Shown here in pieces: positions 8,141-17,540 of a DNA stretch of 64,000 nt. Made by a program: the position numbers and the translations under genes. This DNA is from Geobacter sp. (GTDB taxonomy: Bacteria > Desulfobacterota > Desulfuromonadia > Geobacterales > Geobacteraceae). The notes under the pieces are model-generated. The model was not told the DNA's origin. It made no database searches and saw nothing but the letters and a program-made list of their open reading frames with translations. Every line of letters begins with the position of its first letter. The first letter of the stretch is position 1. The stretch is taken from contig PJFC01000002.1 in assembly GCA_003574885.1 (NCBI GenBank), positions 310,001 to 374,000 of the forward strand. Direction: 5' to 3'.

Positions 8141-10078
8141 CTAATGGTTGAATTCCTTCCAGATCAGGCCGGTTTCGGCATTGAACTTGGTGATGCTGTT
8201 GGAATCTTCTATGCTGCCAGTAAAAGAGGACTCGTCTTCCCAGAGAATGCCGTCAGGCATCAACACCCTGGTGACAACGGTTTTACCCGATACGGTTTTG
8301 TTCCCTATCGGGCGGGTCCTGGCCCTGACGGATGATTCGAAAATCTTGAGGGTGAAGCCCGGTTTCGGGGTTGTTGCATCACCAGGTTCAGCGAAGAAGG
8401 TGTAAATCCCTTCATGTGCACTTTCTATTACGGCTTCCTGTGTATCATTTCCTGGCGTGACAATCAACGGAGTTATATTCTTTTCCTGACGTGCCTCATT
8501 GAGGGTCTGCGGCCGATTTCGCCGGGATTTCGGGAAGGCACGGAACGTGGCTGCAATCTTAACGGGAGATTTACTGGTTATGACCAGTTTCAGATCGCCG
8601 TTGACCGCAGGGATAACGATTCCTTTTATTTCAGGCTTCGGTATGGGCGGTTTCTTTTCGACCGGTCCTGTTGCGGCACTGGTTACGGGGATGCCCTGGC
8701 TTCTTTCCATTGGTTTGCTCCCCGAGGCCTGTTGCGCTGCAACAACTGCAACCTTGTGAAGAGCCGCTGTCCTTTCTATGCCGGCCTTTTCCTGTGCCAG
8801 TCGTTCCTGTTCTGCTTTTGCCCTGGCAGCCAGTTCGGCTGCCTTGTGCCGCTCCTCGACCTGTTCGCTCGCCAGGCGCTCCTGTCTGGCTCGTTCTGCA
8901 GCCCGACGTGACCGCTCTGCCTCTTCCCGCGCACTAATCCGGCGTGCATCCTCCGCTGCCTGCCGCTCCATGTCGGCCTTATGCTTGGCCGCCAGTTCCG
9001 CCTTGGATCGCAGCTCCTCTGCCTGTTGACGTGACAGGCGCTCCTGCCGGGCACGTTCTTCTGCCTGACGCAGACGCTCTGCTTCAATCTGCTTTGCCTT
9101 CAATTGTGCTGCCTCGGCGGCTTTCTGTTCCTCTGCGGCTTTCAATCGCGCGGCCTGCTCGGCTGCTCTACGCTTCTGATCAGCCTTTTCCCTGGCTATC
9201 CGTTCCTTCCGTGCACGTTCAGCCACCTGTCGCAACCGTTCGGCTTCTTTCTGTGCAGCCTGCAAACGCGCCTCTTCGGCTGCTATCCGTTCCTGTTCCA
9301 ACTTGAGTGCGGCCGCCTGTTCATCCGCCTGGCGTTTCAGCTCGGCTCGTTCATGTGCAAGCCGTTCAAGCCTTGCCTGCTCAGCGGCTTCGCGCACTCT
9401 TTCCGCGTCTGCCTGTGCAGCCTTTATCCGCGCCTCTTCCGCCACTATCCGTTCCTGTTCCAATTTGAGCGCGGCTGACTCCTCGGCTACCTTGCGCATC
9501 TGTTCAGTCCGCTCCCTTGCCAGAAGCTCACGCCTGGAACGTTCAACAGACAGGCGCAACCGCTCGGCTTCCGCCCGCGCAGCTTTTAGCCGTGCCTCCT
9601 CGGCCAGCCGCTGCTCCCGTTCGGCCTTGAGATCTATTGTCTGTTTCGTTGCAGGTAGCGGTTTTACCGGGGCTGGATCTGGACGTTTTGCATGTTGCCT
9701 GACTGGTACAATTTCCAGTTCCGCTTCTACGTCATCCTCCGGATCTGTGGCTTCCGGAGGTTCCTCAGGGGCAACGGGCAATATCGACTGTTGCGGGGGG
9801 ATAACTTCGCTTTTTTGCAGGATGGCACCATCCGTTGATTCAACTTTTTCGAGCACGGCGGGTTGTTCTGTGTTCTGTTCCGATGCCGCTGTTTTAGGTG
9901 CCAGATAGGGGTCAAGCCAGATATAATCGAATCTCATGGCCGAGCCCACGGCCGGGTAGAAGATTGATGTAGATGCAAGGACAAGAAACAATACGACATG
10001 GAACAGCACGGACGAAAAGATCGCACATCCGAGGTCGATTGATTCTCTATGGTTTTTTTGAGGCTTCTGACGTTTCAT
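8141..10078 (-). CDS. TonB/TolA-like energy-transducer candidate with long charged helical repeats
   Basis: 645 residues. A cytoplasmic N-terminus is followed by one membrane helix (about 16-40) containing the SxxxH pattern (Ser 23, His 27) characteristic of TonB and TolA helices that couple to ExbB/TolQ. A Pro/Glu-rich segment (about 90-145) leads to five 54-residue Arg/Glu/Ala-rich repeats (160-429), then a Pro/Lys linker and a C-terminal globular domain (about 470-645). That domain does not resemble TolA domain III or the TonB C-terminus as I know them. Its end contains MPDGILWEDESSF. No exbB/exbD or tolQ/tolR gene is adjacent. It lies 65 bp downstream of a GT-C-like membrane protein gene on the same strand. 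The TonB/TolA relation is inferred from topology and the SxxxH pattern. Confidence 0.65.
   Translation of the reverse strand: MKRQKPQKNHRESIDLGCAIFSSVLFHVVLFLVLASTSIFYPAVGSAMRFDYIWLDPYLAPKTAASEQNTEQPAVLEKVESTDGAILQKSEVIPPQQSILPVAPEEPPEATDPEDDVEAELEIVPVRQHAKRPDPAPVKPLPATKQTIDLKAEREQRLAEEARLKAARAEAERLRLSVERSRRELLARERTEQMRKVAEESAALKLEQERIVAEEARIKAAQADAERVREAAEQARLERLAHERAELKRQADEQAAALKLEQERIAAEEARLQAAQKEAERLRQVAERARKERIAREKADQKRRAAEQAARLKAAEEQKAAEAAQLKAKQIEAERLRQAEERARQERLSRQQAEELRSKAELAAKHKADMERQAAEDARRISAREEAERSRRAAERARQERLASEQVEERHKAAELAARAKAEQERLAQEKAGIERTAALHKVAVVAAQQASGSKPMERSQGIPVTSAATGPVEKKPPIPKPEIKGIVIPAVNGDLKLVITSKSPVKIAATFRAFPKSRRNRPQTLNEARQEKNITPLIVTPGNDTQEAVIESAHEGIYTFFAEPGDATTPKPGFTLKIFESSVRARTRPIGNKTVSGKTVVTRVLMPDGILWEDESSFTGSIEDSNSITKFNAETGLIWKEFNH
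8792..9601 (-). repeat. Five tandem 162-bp units encoding a 54-residue charged helix
   Basis: Translated units align end to end without gaps: (E)EARLKAA..EAERLR..ER(A/S)R.E.LA and so on, 54 residues each, five times. 54 is a multiple of 18 (five alpha-helical turns) and not of 7, which fits a straight single alpha-helix better than a classical heptad coiled coil. Confidence 0.85.
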
Positions 10079-10143
10079 GTCGTTGCCTGTCCGGGCTTAC
10101 AGTAATAGGTGAATACGTGCTGGTGGCGTGGGGGCCAATGGGG

Positions 10144-11721
10144 CTATTTCATGGCATCATCCTTGTCCTCAATTATAGCAAGCTTTGTCAATTTGTATTT
10201 TTCAATAATGGGAGCATACAGGGGAATGTTTTTCACAAAAATACTTGCGACCTTATCTGAGTAAATAAGCCGCCAGTCTGATCTGCATTGCAGGTAACGG
10301 GACAACATCGAATTCGTGCCATAGATAATCCACGTAATGTTGTTCTTTGCAAGTAATTCTTCCCAGCCTGGGCTGAAGCTGATGATTTTACCATATTCCT
10401 TTAGCATTGCCGACCCGTACATGTCAGATCTTCCGTCAAAGAATACCTTGTAATCAGGCCATGTGGCATAGATGATATAGTCGCCAAACTCGTCATCATC
10501 GAACATATTGCCGTTGATATGTTCTTTTTTCAGGAATTCTACAGCCTCAACCGCCTTGACTTTACTGTCAAAAGAATGGTGAATCCTGCCGGACATACCC
10601 GCGATACTAACAATCAGGATAGCGACAATGGGCCAGAAGCACCCTTTGGCTGACGCATCGGCAAGCGTTATGTTTCGGGAGCGATGTGCAAAAAAACGGG
10701 TAAAGGCGTTGTCAGGGAATGCAGGTACGTAGTTTGCGTACCGGACAATCAGGGGAGCGACTATGAATGCGAAGAGTGGTATGTAGCGAGCCGAGTAAAG
10801 AGCCATATTGGTGAAAAGCAGAACCAATACAAGTTCGACAGCATCAAGGCGTTTCTTTGCCACGGCCAGTACGATGATCAGCAGAAACAGCAGGTATTTG
10901 AATGGCATGAACTGATGGAAATTGGGAGACAGGAATTCCGACACATGGTCCATGAGATATTTGTTGGAAACGAGTTTGAACGGAAACAGCAGAATATGGT
11001 AGCCGCGCGGGTTTATGAGACAGGCAATGAGGCATAGGCCAATAGTCAGGCCCAGTTGCCAGCATTTCTTCCGGTAGTTGTCCCGTTCGTCGAGGGGAGC
11101 GGTGAGCATACTGAACAGATTACCAGCAAGATATGCCCCAAGCAGCATAAAGCCGCCGAGGAAGCCGCCATGCAGGTTTACCCAAAGCAGCATGAGGAGG
11201 GGAAGAAGGTATAGCCGGTCCATCCTGTCCCGATGCCAGGCATCCAGCAGGTAGTACCAAGAAATCATCAGCAAAAAAGAGAATACGTGGGGTCGTGCCA
11301 GCCAGTGTATATGGGATGAACCTATAACGAGAATAATGACAAGAATGGGCAACAGGATGTCTGTTGTGTAACTGCGAAGAATCCTGAACAGGAAGTAATG
11401 GGTCAGAGCCAGAAGCAGGGCGAAAAAAATCACAACACCGGACAGGCCGAAGACGCTGTGGATAAAATACATGATCACTTCGGTTAGCCATTCATGGGCG
11501 GTCCAGGGAAGGGGAGGGGAGTGAAAGGAGAATATGTCCTGCGTCGGTACGGAAAGAGTCCTGACGATGTACTCACCGGCTCGGATGTGGTATCCCGTGT
11601 CACCGTCGCCGAGCATTCCCGATATGTCGTATAAAGAGAGGAACAGAAAGATTACAACAAAGACCAAGTCTGCAATAGAAGGGATAAAGAAACTTTTTGT
11701 ATCAGACGAATTATTCATCAT
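10144..11721 (-). CDS. Polytopic membrane protein, GT-C-like, unknown function
   Basis: 525 residues with about ten hydrophobic helices and a C-terminal soluble part from about residue 390. An acidic loop motif after the first helix (GDGDTGYHIRAGEYIV) and the overall layout resemble GT-C membrane glycosyltransferases, which use lipid-phosphate sugars on the outer face of the inner membrane. The C-terminal part (FDGRSDMYG, WIIYGTNS) resembles that of related uncharacterised proteins in environmental Proteobacteria. It follows the GT2 glycosyltransferase gene by about 30 bp, so shared transcription is likely. The acceptor is unknown, and the family assignment is by general resemblance only. Confidence 0.6.
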   Translation of the reverse strand: MMNNSSDTKSFFIPSIADLVFVVIFLFLSLYDISGMLGDGDTGYHIRAGEYIVRTLSVPTQDIFSFHSPPLPWTAHEWLTEVIMYFIHSVFGLSGVVIFFALLLALTHYFLFRILRSYTTDILLPILVIILVIGSSHIHWLARPHVFSFLLMISWYYLLDAWHRDRMDRLYLLPLLMLLWVNLHGGFLGGFMLLGAYLAGNLFSMLTAPLDERDNYRKKCWQLGLTIGLCLIACLINPRGYHILLFPFKLVSNKYLMDHVSEFLSPNFHQFMPFKYLLFLLIIVLAVAKKRLDAVELVLVLLFTNMALYSARYIPLFAFIVAPLIVRYANYVPAFPDNAFTRFFAHRSRNITLADASAKGCFWPIVAILIVSIAGMSGRIHHSFDSKVKAVEAVEFLKKEHINGNMFDDDEFGDYIIYATWPDYKVFFDGRSDMYGSAMLKEYGKIISFSPGWEELLAKNNITWIIYGTNSMLSRYLQCRSDWRLIYSDKVASIFVKNIPLYAPIIEKYKLTKLAIIEDKDDAMK

Positions 11722-11751
11722 ATGCTCATGACCTTATAGAAATCGGTAAAG

Positions 11752-12456
11752 TTATCGTGAAAACAGGTTGTATTTGACAATACAACGAAGGGCGCTGAAT
11801 CCATCCTTCCAGCTGATCTTTTTCCCTTCCCGATATGACCGGCCCGAATAGGATATCCCGACCTCGTAGATGCGACAGTGCAGTTTCGAAACCTTGGCCG
11901 TGAATTCCGGTTCGAAGCCGAAACGATCTTCTTCCAGTGTTATCTTGTCCAATATATCTCGCTTGAAAGCCTTGTAGCAGGTTTCCATGTCGGTAAGGTT
12001 GAGGTTGGTGAGCATGTTCGAAAGCAGTGTCAGAAAGGTATTGCCGACATAATGCCAGAAATAGAGAACACGGTGCGCCTCCCCCCCGGCAAATCGCGAT
12101 CCGTAGACGACATCTGCTTTTCCGTCAAGTATAGGTTGGAGAATCTTGGGATACTCAGCCGGATCGTACTCAAGGTCGGCATCCTGAACAATGACAATAT
12201 CCCCGGTTGCCGCGGCAAAGCCGCTTCGTAATGCGGCTCCCTTCCCCCGATTTTTATCGTGGTAGACCGCTGTCAAATAATGAGGGCAATTTGCTGAAAT
12301 ACGAGACAAAGTTTCACGTGTTCCATCGGTTGAAAAATCGTCAATAACGACAATCTCACTTGGAAATGGAAGGGATACTGACTGGACACGGTTTATAATC
12401 GCCTCAATCGTCTCTGACTCGTTATAAACCGGGATGATTATGGAAAGTTTTGGCAT
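11752..12456 (-). CDS. GT2-family glycosyltransferase (dolichol/polyprenol-phosphate mannosyltransferase-like)
   Basis: The ATG at 12456 has GAGG seven bases upstream. A TTG seven codons earlier lacks one, so the 234-residue form is preferred. The fold starts with LSIIIPVYNESETI. It then has the nucleotide-binding IDDFSTDGT, the GKGAALRSGFAAATGD block, and the DADLEYDP metal-binding region, all typical of DPM1-like GT2 enzymes that transfer a sugar from a nucleotide to polyprenyl phosphate. No C-terminal membrane helices are present, so it is probably peripheral. Its lipid-linked product could feed the GT-C-like proteins encoded on either side; that pairing is inferred from context. Confidence 0.85.
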   Translation of the reverse strand: MPKLSIIIPVYNESETIEAIINRVQSVSLPFPSEIVVIDDFSTDGTRETLSRISANCPHYLTAVYHDKNRGKGAALRSGFAAATGDIVIVQDADLEYDPAEYPKILQPILDGKADVVYGSRFAGGEAHRVLYFWHYVGNTFLTLLSNMLTNLNLTDMETCYKAFKRDILDKITLEEDRFGFEPEFTAKVSKLHCRIYEVGISYSGRSYREGKKISWKDGFSALRCIVKYNLFSR

Positions 12457-12546
12457 CAATACCTCAGTGAATTGCAATAAAATTATTGAGTAAATATGGC
12501 CAGGATTATGTCATAGGAATGATGATTCCTTGTGTAGAGGTATAAA

Positions 12547-14748
12547 TTAATTCGATGCAAACTTAAATAATTTGCGCATGAGATAATATTCGTTCAAAGG
12601 TTTGTCGTCAGACAGGGCAGCAACTCTTGGAAATGGGTCGGTAATGTCATGCAGCGATTTTTCCTGGGCAAGTACACATTCAAACTGTTCTTTTGGAGTT
12701 GCATAAGGTCCCCACTCCACAATGTCGGCTGCAACTTTTTCTGGAAGGCGTGCCGCAAGTTCAGTCGGGGATTTGGATGCTATCGGCTGTCTGCTGGCAA
12801 GCAGGTGAACGCCCCAACCTTCAACCGAAGTGAATGCACGCACATAGGGAAACTGACTGGTCAAAGCTTTGACAATTGCCGCCTGCACAACCGGTTCACC
12901 ATTCGGTATCCACTGCTGAAAAATCCCCCCTTGGGTAAGATGCCTGTCCACAGAGGCATAAAACTCACGCGAGTAAAGTAGGCTCGATGCTGAAGCTTCA
13001 ATTGGTGGAGGAGGGTCGACAACAATTACATCGAATAAACGTAATGAACGTTCAAGAAAACGTCGGGCATCGTCAACAACAATCGTACCATTGGCTGCAC
13101 GCTGCATCTGCTTACCGTCGACTTGGTAAAAGGGCAGCAGTTCCTGAACGCTCGGCACGAGTTCAACGACCGTTGATGAAATGCCCCACGTCAACATTGA
13201 ACGATATGATGTCCCCATGCCTAGACATAACACGAGCCCCTGTTCTGGAGGGTGTTCAAGAAACGCTAAGGGGAGATGAACCATCATTTTGGTTATGGGC
13301 GTAAGCAGCGTTATCCCGACACCATTCACATAGAGTGATTTTTTCATCCCGGCACCAGTAGCAATCACAGTGGCTGTGTGGTCGCGCATAACAATGCTCT
13401 GTGGAAATCGTTGTTCGAAGTCTCGGGTGCCAATAACCAGAATGATTGCTATGACAATCGTCACCATCCCGAACGCATACATTCTAGCCTTGCTCGACAT
13501 TGTCAGTTCTGCTGCCTCTCTCCTGTTGGGAAGGAAACCTAGGACGAAAAGAGGGAGAGCAAGAAATATAAGTGACCAGCGCTCACCACATAGTGGTAGG
13601 AGCAAAAAACCCGCAACAATGGGGCCAATAATGCATCCTATAGTGTTGAGGGCATAAGCAAAACCTGCGCGACGTGGGTCACCTCCTGACACACGGTCAA
13701 GTATCCTAGGCGTGAGGAATCCCAGTATAGCACAAAACGGCCCGATTCCGATGACCATGCGTAGTGTGCCCAATGGTGCTCGGTAGTCTGCTGCTAGAAG
13801 AGGGAATAAGGATGTCAGCCCTGCAAGAATAGCCAGGATCCTCCAACTCTGGTCACTGTCAAGCAGCGGGTGATGTCGAATCCATATCCTATAAAATCTA
13901 GAACCGATCAATGTGAAAACTAGATATACCATGAGGATAACGGCAAAGGTATATACAAACGGGCCATAATGCGAAACAAACAAACGGGTCCAGATGACCT
14001 CCATCGCAAGACTGACAAGACCTGTCACAAATAGTAACACCAGCATACGGGAGTCATGCCTCGGTTCAGCGACTGTGACAGCAGTCTGATCAGGTTTACG
14101 AAACGTTGAGCCTGCGGGGATGCGAAAACTCAACCAAAAAGCCAGGAGGGTAACAAGTACATTAATGATTGCTGCAGCTAGCATAGTGCCGCGGAGTCCG
14201 AGCAGTTCAATTAAGACAAAGGCAGATAACATTGTCCCCAGCAATGCCCCCAAAACATTTGCAACGTACAGGTAGCTGAAAGAGGTTTCTGCATATTCAT
14301 TGCAAGTAGAACGAACTGCCGCCATGCAGAGTGGAAATGTTGCCCCCATGCAGGTGCAAAAAGGGAGGAGAACCAATGCAATCCATATCCCTGAGGCTCC
14401 ATAATAGGCGGTTGAATTCCAGGACGCTTCACTGAGACCAGCAAGCAGAACACGACCCTGCATAAGCATCGGAGCAACGACAATTCCCGAAAGACCTATA
14501 ATTGCCTCAGCAAGCGCATAAAATCTTAGAAACAAAGGCGCACTTGTATGCTGCAGTCGGTCGGCAAGTCGACCTCCCCCCCAACTTCCAAGAGCAAGCC
14601 CTGCCATGAATATTGATAGTACAATAGAGATCGTCGGGGTGGTGACTCCGAAATCAGCCATGGCGACACGAAGCCATACGATCTGATACACCAGGCTGCA
14701 GAATCCTGAAGCAATAAAAAAAATAAAGAACCAAAATACAGGCAGCAT
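12547..14748 (-). CDS. MFS-type membrane domain fused to a spermidine-synthase-like domain
   Basis: 733 residues. The first ~450 are polytopic (about 12 or more helices), opening with the SGFCSLVYQIVWLR signature common to the family of membrane-fused spermidine synthases. The last ~235 form a Rossmann SAM-binding aminopropyl- or methyltransferase-like domain (LCLGMGTSYRSML; VELVPSV; VIVVDPPPP; LYSREFY). The usual catalytic DxSDP-like motif of spermidine synthase is replaced by VDPPPP, so polyamine synthesis is doubtful. The gene is the downstream member of a tight minus-strand run: 10 bp separate it from the preceding GT-C gene. The substrate is unknown. Confidence 0.75.
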   Translation of the reverse strand: MLPVFWFFIFFIASGFCSLVYQIVWLRVAMADFGVTTPTISIVLSIFMAGLALGSWGGGRLADRLQHTSAPLFLRFYALAEAIIGLSGIVVAPMLMQGRVLLAGLSEASWNSTAYYGASGIWIALVLLPFCTCMGATFPLCMAAVRSTCNEYAETSFSYLYVANVLGALLGTMLSAFVLIELLGLRGTMLAAAIINVLVTLLAFWLSFRIPAGSTFRKPDQTAVTVAEPRHDSRMLVLLFVTGLVSLAMEVIWTRLFVSHYGPFVYTFAVILMVYLVFTLIGSRFYRIWIRHHPLLDSDQSWRILAILAGLTSLFPLLAADYRAPLGTLRMVIGIGPFCAILGFLTPRILDRVSGGDPRRAGFAYALNTIGCIIGPIVAGFLLLPLCGERWSLIFLALPLFVLGFLPNRREAAELTMSSKARMYAFGMVTIVIAIILVIGTRDFEQRFPQSIVMRDHTATVIATGAGMKKSLYVNGVGITLLTPITKMMVHLPLAFLEHPPEQGLVLCLGMGTSYRSMLTWGISSTVVELVPSVQELLPFYQVDGKQMQRAANGTIVVDDARRFLERSLRLFDVIVVDPPPPIEASASSLLYSREFYASVDRHLTQGGIFQQWIPNGEPVVQAAIVKALTSQFPYVRAFTSVEGWGVHLLASRQPIASKSPTELAARLPEKVAADIVEWGPYATPKEQFECVLAQEKSLHDITDPFPRVAALSDDKPLNEYYLMRKLFKFASN

Positions 14749-14758
14749 ATCGACTCCC

Positions 14759-16267
14759 TTAAGTCAGTTTCTTTTGTTCATAAAGAACAACGATTACACC
14801 TTGGAAGGGTCCCACTTCACGACGTTCGAAACCACGTGGAATAGAATATTCCTGAATCCATTTATCTACCCAATTTTTGTTACTTAATCGTCTTAATACA
14901 ACAATAAATCTGTTTTGTGATGAAATTTCGTTTGTGATTTTTGATGCAAGATATGGGGTTGATTTTGCATTCAATACTGGGGGGAGAGGAATGACTCTGG
15001 TTTTGACAGGGTATGCCGACAAAGGACTCAGCAGATGGTCGTCAGCACTCTGGTGCTCCCAATTGGGTTGTAAGGTCTCCACGAGACCCGAATTAAAAAA
15101 AATAGGAATTTGCATGGGTTCGGCAATTGTCTTAACGGCTGCCAGGGCACCACGCCAATCTTCACTATGATTCGATGGGGTTACCCCGAAAGTAGAGACA
15201 CTTATTACGCATAATGAAATCAATGCCATGTGACGGAACATGGTATGTCTGATTTTTTGGAGAGCGGACGCCAATAGCAAGGCAAGTCCAGAATATGAAA
15301 TAATATAATATCTATCTACAAATATTTTATAGTCAGACACAATAGATACAATATAACAAGTTACAATTGGTAGAAATAACCAGAGTGTTACAAAAAAAGT
15401 GATACGTGTATCATATAAAGGTAAAAAATGTCTTACTTTATTGCGTAAAAAAACCTTACATGCAAGCAATATTATGATATATGTTATAACATAACTACTT
15501 ATAACAGCTTTTATAAGTTCACTTATTGTAGGAGTATCAACAAACGAAATTATTGCTGTATCCTTGGAAGTTGTAAATATTAGTAATAATAGTGGTGTAA
15601 TGAGAACAATTAATGCGAAATTAGCCCAAAACACCTTGTATGCAACGGTACGTTTTAACTTTAATACTGAATAAAACACCAATACTATCAAAAATGTAGC
15701 TGATATGTAATGCATGTAAACCATTGATGCTGCTGCTACTGAATAACCTGCCACATGACGCCAATTTCCAGTATCGTGAAGTTTTATCAGCTGCCAAAGT
15801 GCCCAGAGAGAACAAAGAATCACCAATGCATAAGGACGTGCATTGGAGGCATACAAATAAACCTGCGGGATACAGACAAATAGAATTGCAGTAAAAATAC
15901 CTGTCTCAGTATCTGAGAATTTTTGCCCAATCCTAAAAATCAACCATGATGAACCGATTGATGCAATAATCGAAGGGAGTCGCAGGCCGAATTCATTCAA
16001 TCCAAAAAACTTGGTTGAGAGTGCGGTTATGAACATATAGAGCTGGAATTGCCCCGCACAAGCGGCACTGCGCTCAAAAACATGGGAGACCCCCTTCATA
16101 ACATTCCAGTAGGTCAAGGTTTCATCAAGCCACAAACTGGCACCTAGCGGCATGATCCAGAGTCTGAAAACAACAACCAAATATATCAATAGAAGAAGGT
16201 AGCGCAATTTGCATTCAGAAATCTGAGAAGTCGAGTTTGCGCTTTGAACATCAAAACCTGAATTCAT
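14759..16267 (-). CDS. GT-C membrane glycosyltransferase (PMT/ArnT-like, GT39/GT83 type)
   Basis: 502 residues with about 11-12 membrane helices. The first periplasmic loop carries the acidic LWLDETLTYW motif, followed by the FGLRLPS segment and the YASNARPYAL motif. These are characteristic of PMT-2/ArnT-like enzymes that transfer a sugar from polyprenyl phosphate to an acceptor on the periplasmic face. It overlaps the upstream gene by 4 bases (ATGA-type coupling) and is part of the run from the DUF192 gene to the MFS-spermidine synthase fusion. The acceptor (lipid A, polysaccharide or pilin protein) cannot be deduced. Confidence 0.75.
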   Translation of the reverse strand: MNSGFDVQSANSTSQISECKLRYLLLLIYLVVVFRLWIMPLGASLWLDETLTYWNVMKGVSHVFERSAACAGQFQLYMFITALSTKFFGLNEFGLRLPSIIASIGSSWLIFRIGQKFSDTETGIFTAILFVCIPQVYLYASNARPYALVILCSLWALWQLIKLHDTGNWRHVAGYSVAAASMVYMHYISATFLIVLVFYSVLKLKRTVAYKVFWANFALIVLITPLLLLIFTTSKDTAIISFVDTPTISELIKAVISSYVITYIIILLACKVFLRNKVRHFLPLYDTRITFFVTLWLFLPIVTCYIVSIVSDYKIFVDRYYIISYSGLALLLASALQKIRHTMFRHMALISLCVISVSTFGVTPSNHSEDWRGALAAVKTIAEPMQIPIFFNSGLVETLQPNWEHQSADDHLLSPLSAYPVKTRVIPLPPVLNAKSTPYLASKITNEISSQNRFIVVLRRLSNKNWVDKWIQEYSIPRGFERREVGPFQGVIVVLYEQKKLT

Positions 16268-17538
16268 GGCACACCCGCACAGTTTCCGGAACTCTTTCTC
16301 CAGTAGACAGAAATAAACACCAATAGAAACAGCATTCCGCTGAAAAGAAAAATTCTGTTATCCAACTGTACAGGTGAGGCATACGGAAGTAATGGAACCA
16401 TAAACAGCAGGACAAGTTCCTTCCAGCTGAGTTTTTTAATCTGTGCGTGTATGCAGAAAGGGAGGAGCAGTACAACTTGTAGAACCTCAAACGAGGAAAC
16501 ATGGGGGCAGAAAAGGAGGTAGAAAAGTAAGCCAACCGACCAAAATCCACCAACTGTCAAACGCAGACGTGGACCAGCAGCAACAAGCATTGTCAATACT
16601 GCTAGCCAGACTGTGGATGATATCCTGCTTGCGACATCATCCGGAAGATTGCCATCGATGCTCAACACTCCCCGTAAATTAGCCATATGCTGTGGAAAAT
16701 GACTGAACGCAAAAGCCTGGTCAGCCTGAATCCTGTTGTGAGTGGTAATAAGATGGATGTAATCCGTTATCCATCCTGGCCCCAGCATGGGACTAATTGA
16801 AAGAGTAGTTATTAGAACTAGAAGAGCGGCCAGCAATACTGGTCGCCACTGTCGCAGTCCAAGCAGTACCACAACTGCGGTCAGGGCCAGCGGCGGCTTG
16901 GCTGTCAGTGCCCACAGCACTGGGCCTGCAAGAGATGTTTGCCAGGAAACGATCCGCTCGAAACCGTTGCGTGATCGTTCGAAAAGAAACAGTAGACCAG
17001 CACCGGTCAGAAGGGCAGTCTGTCCCTGTTGAAAACAGGCTATAGACAGTGGGCTCAGAAAAGCTAATACCCCAAGACCAAAACGGCAGCGAATCGGCTG
17101 CGTCTGCCACCAGATCGCCAGCAGACCTGCGCTATTGAAAATACAGAATGCCATGGCGTGAGAAAAATAGACGAGTGGCGAAAGTACCAAAAGCATGGTT
17201 GGCGAATAGCCGAACGACAGTGAGTGGTTGTACTCTTGGCCGGCCCAAGCGCTGGTTATCTTCAAGTGGTTCGCTACGGAATACACAGACGAGCCTTGAG
17301 AGCGATGCTCAAGCCAGAATGCTTTTGTGAAATTGAAAATGGAGGGGAAATCGCAAATTATGTAAAGTCCGTTCACATGCCAGATTCCGAAAGGCCCTAC
17401 ACTGTCAAGGGCAGGAATCAGGACATTCCTGATGACCTCTATTGCCAACAGCGTCCATAGGAGGCAATGAGCCACTGTGCTCAGGCGATAGCCGGAAAGT
17501 TCAGGCACAGAGTCCCTTTTTGTTTGCAGTGCTCGCAT
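16264..17538 (-). CDS. Polytopic membrane protein, GT87/DUF2029-like
   Basis: 424 residues with about ten hydrophobic helices. It resembles the GT87 (DUF2029) group of polyprenol-phosphate mannosyltransferases in topology and in the pattern of a long first periplasmic loop followed by a Tyr/Ser-rich helix start (YSPTMLLVLSPLVYF). Two bases separate it from the upstream gene, and it overlaps the downstream GT-C gene by four, so translation is probably coupled. The family call is tentative; membrane topology and operon position are firm. Confidence 0.6.
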   Translation of the reverse strand: MRALQTKRDSVPELSGYRLSTVAHCLLWTLLAIEVIRNVLIPALDSVGPFGIWHVNGLYIICDFPSIFNFTKAFWLEHRSQGSSVYSVANHLKITSAWAGQEYNHSLSFGYSPTMLLVLSPLVYFSHAMAFCIFNSAGLLAIWWQTQPIRCRFGLGVLAFLSPLSIACFQQGQTALLTGAGLLFLFERSRNGFERIVSWQTSLAGPVLWALTAKPPLALTAVVVLLGLRQWRPVLLAALLVLITTLSISPMLGPGWITDYIHLITTHNRIQADQAFAFSHFPQHMANLRGVLSIDGNLPDDVASRISSTVWLAVLTMLVAAGPRLRLTVGGFWSVGLLFYLLFCPHVSSFEVLQVVLLLPFCIHAQIKKLSWKELVLLFMVPLLPYASPVQLDNRIFLFSGMLFLLVFISVYWRKSSGNCAGVP

Positions 17539-17540
17539 GA

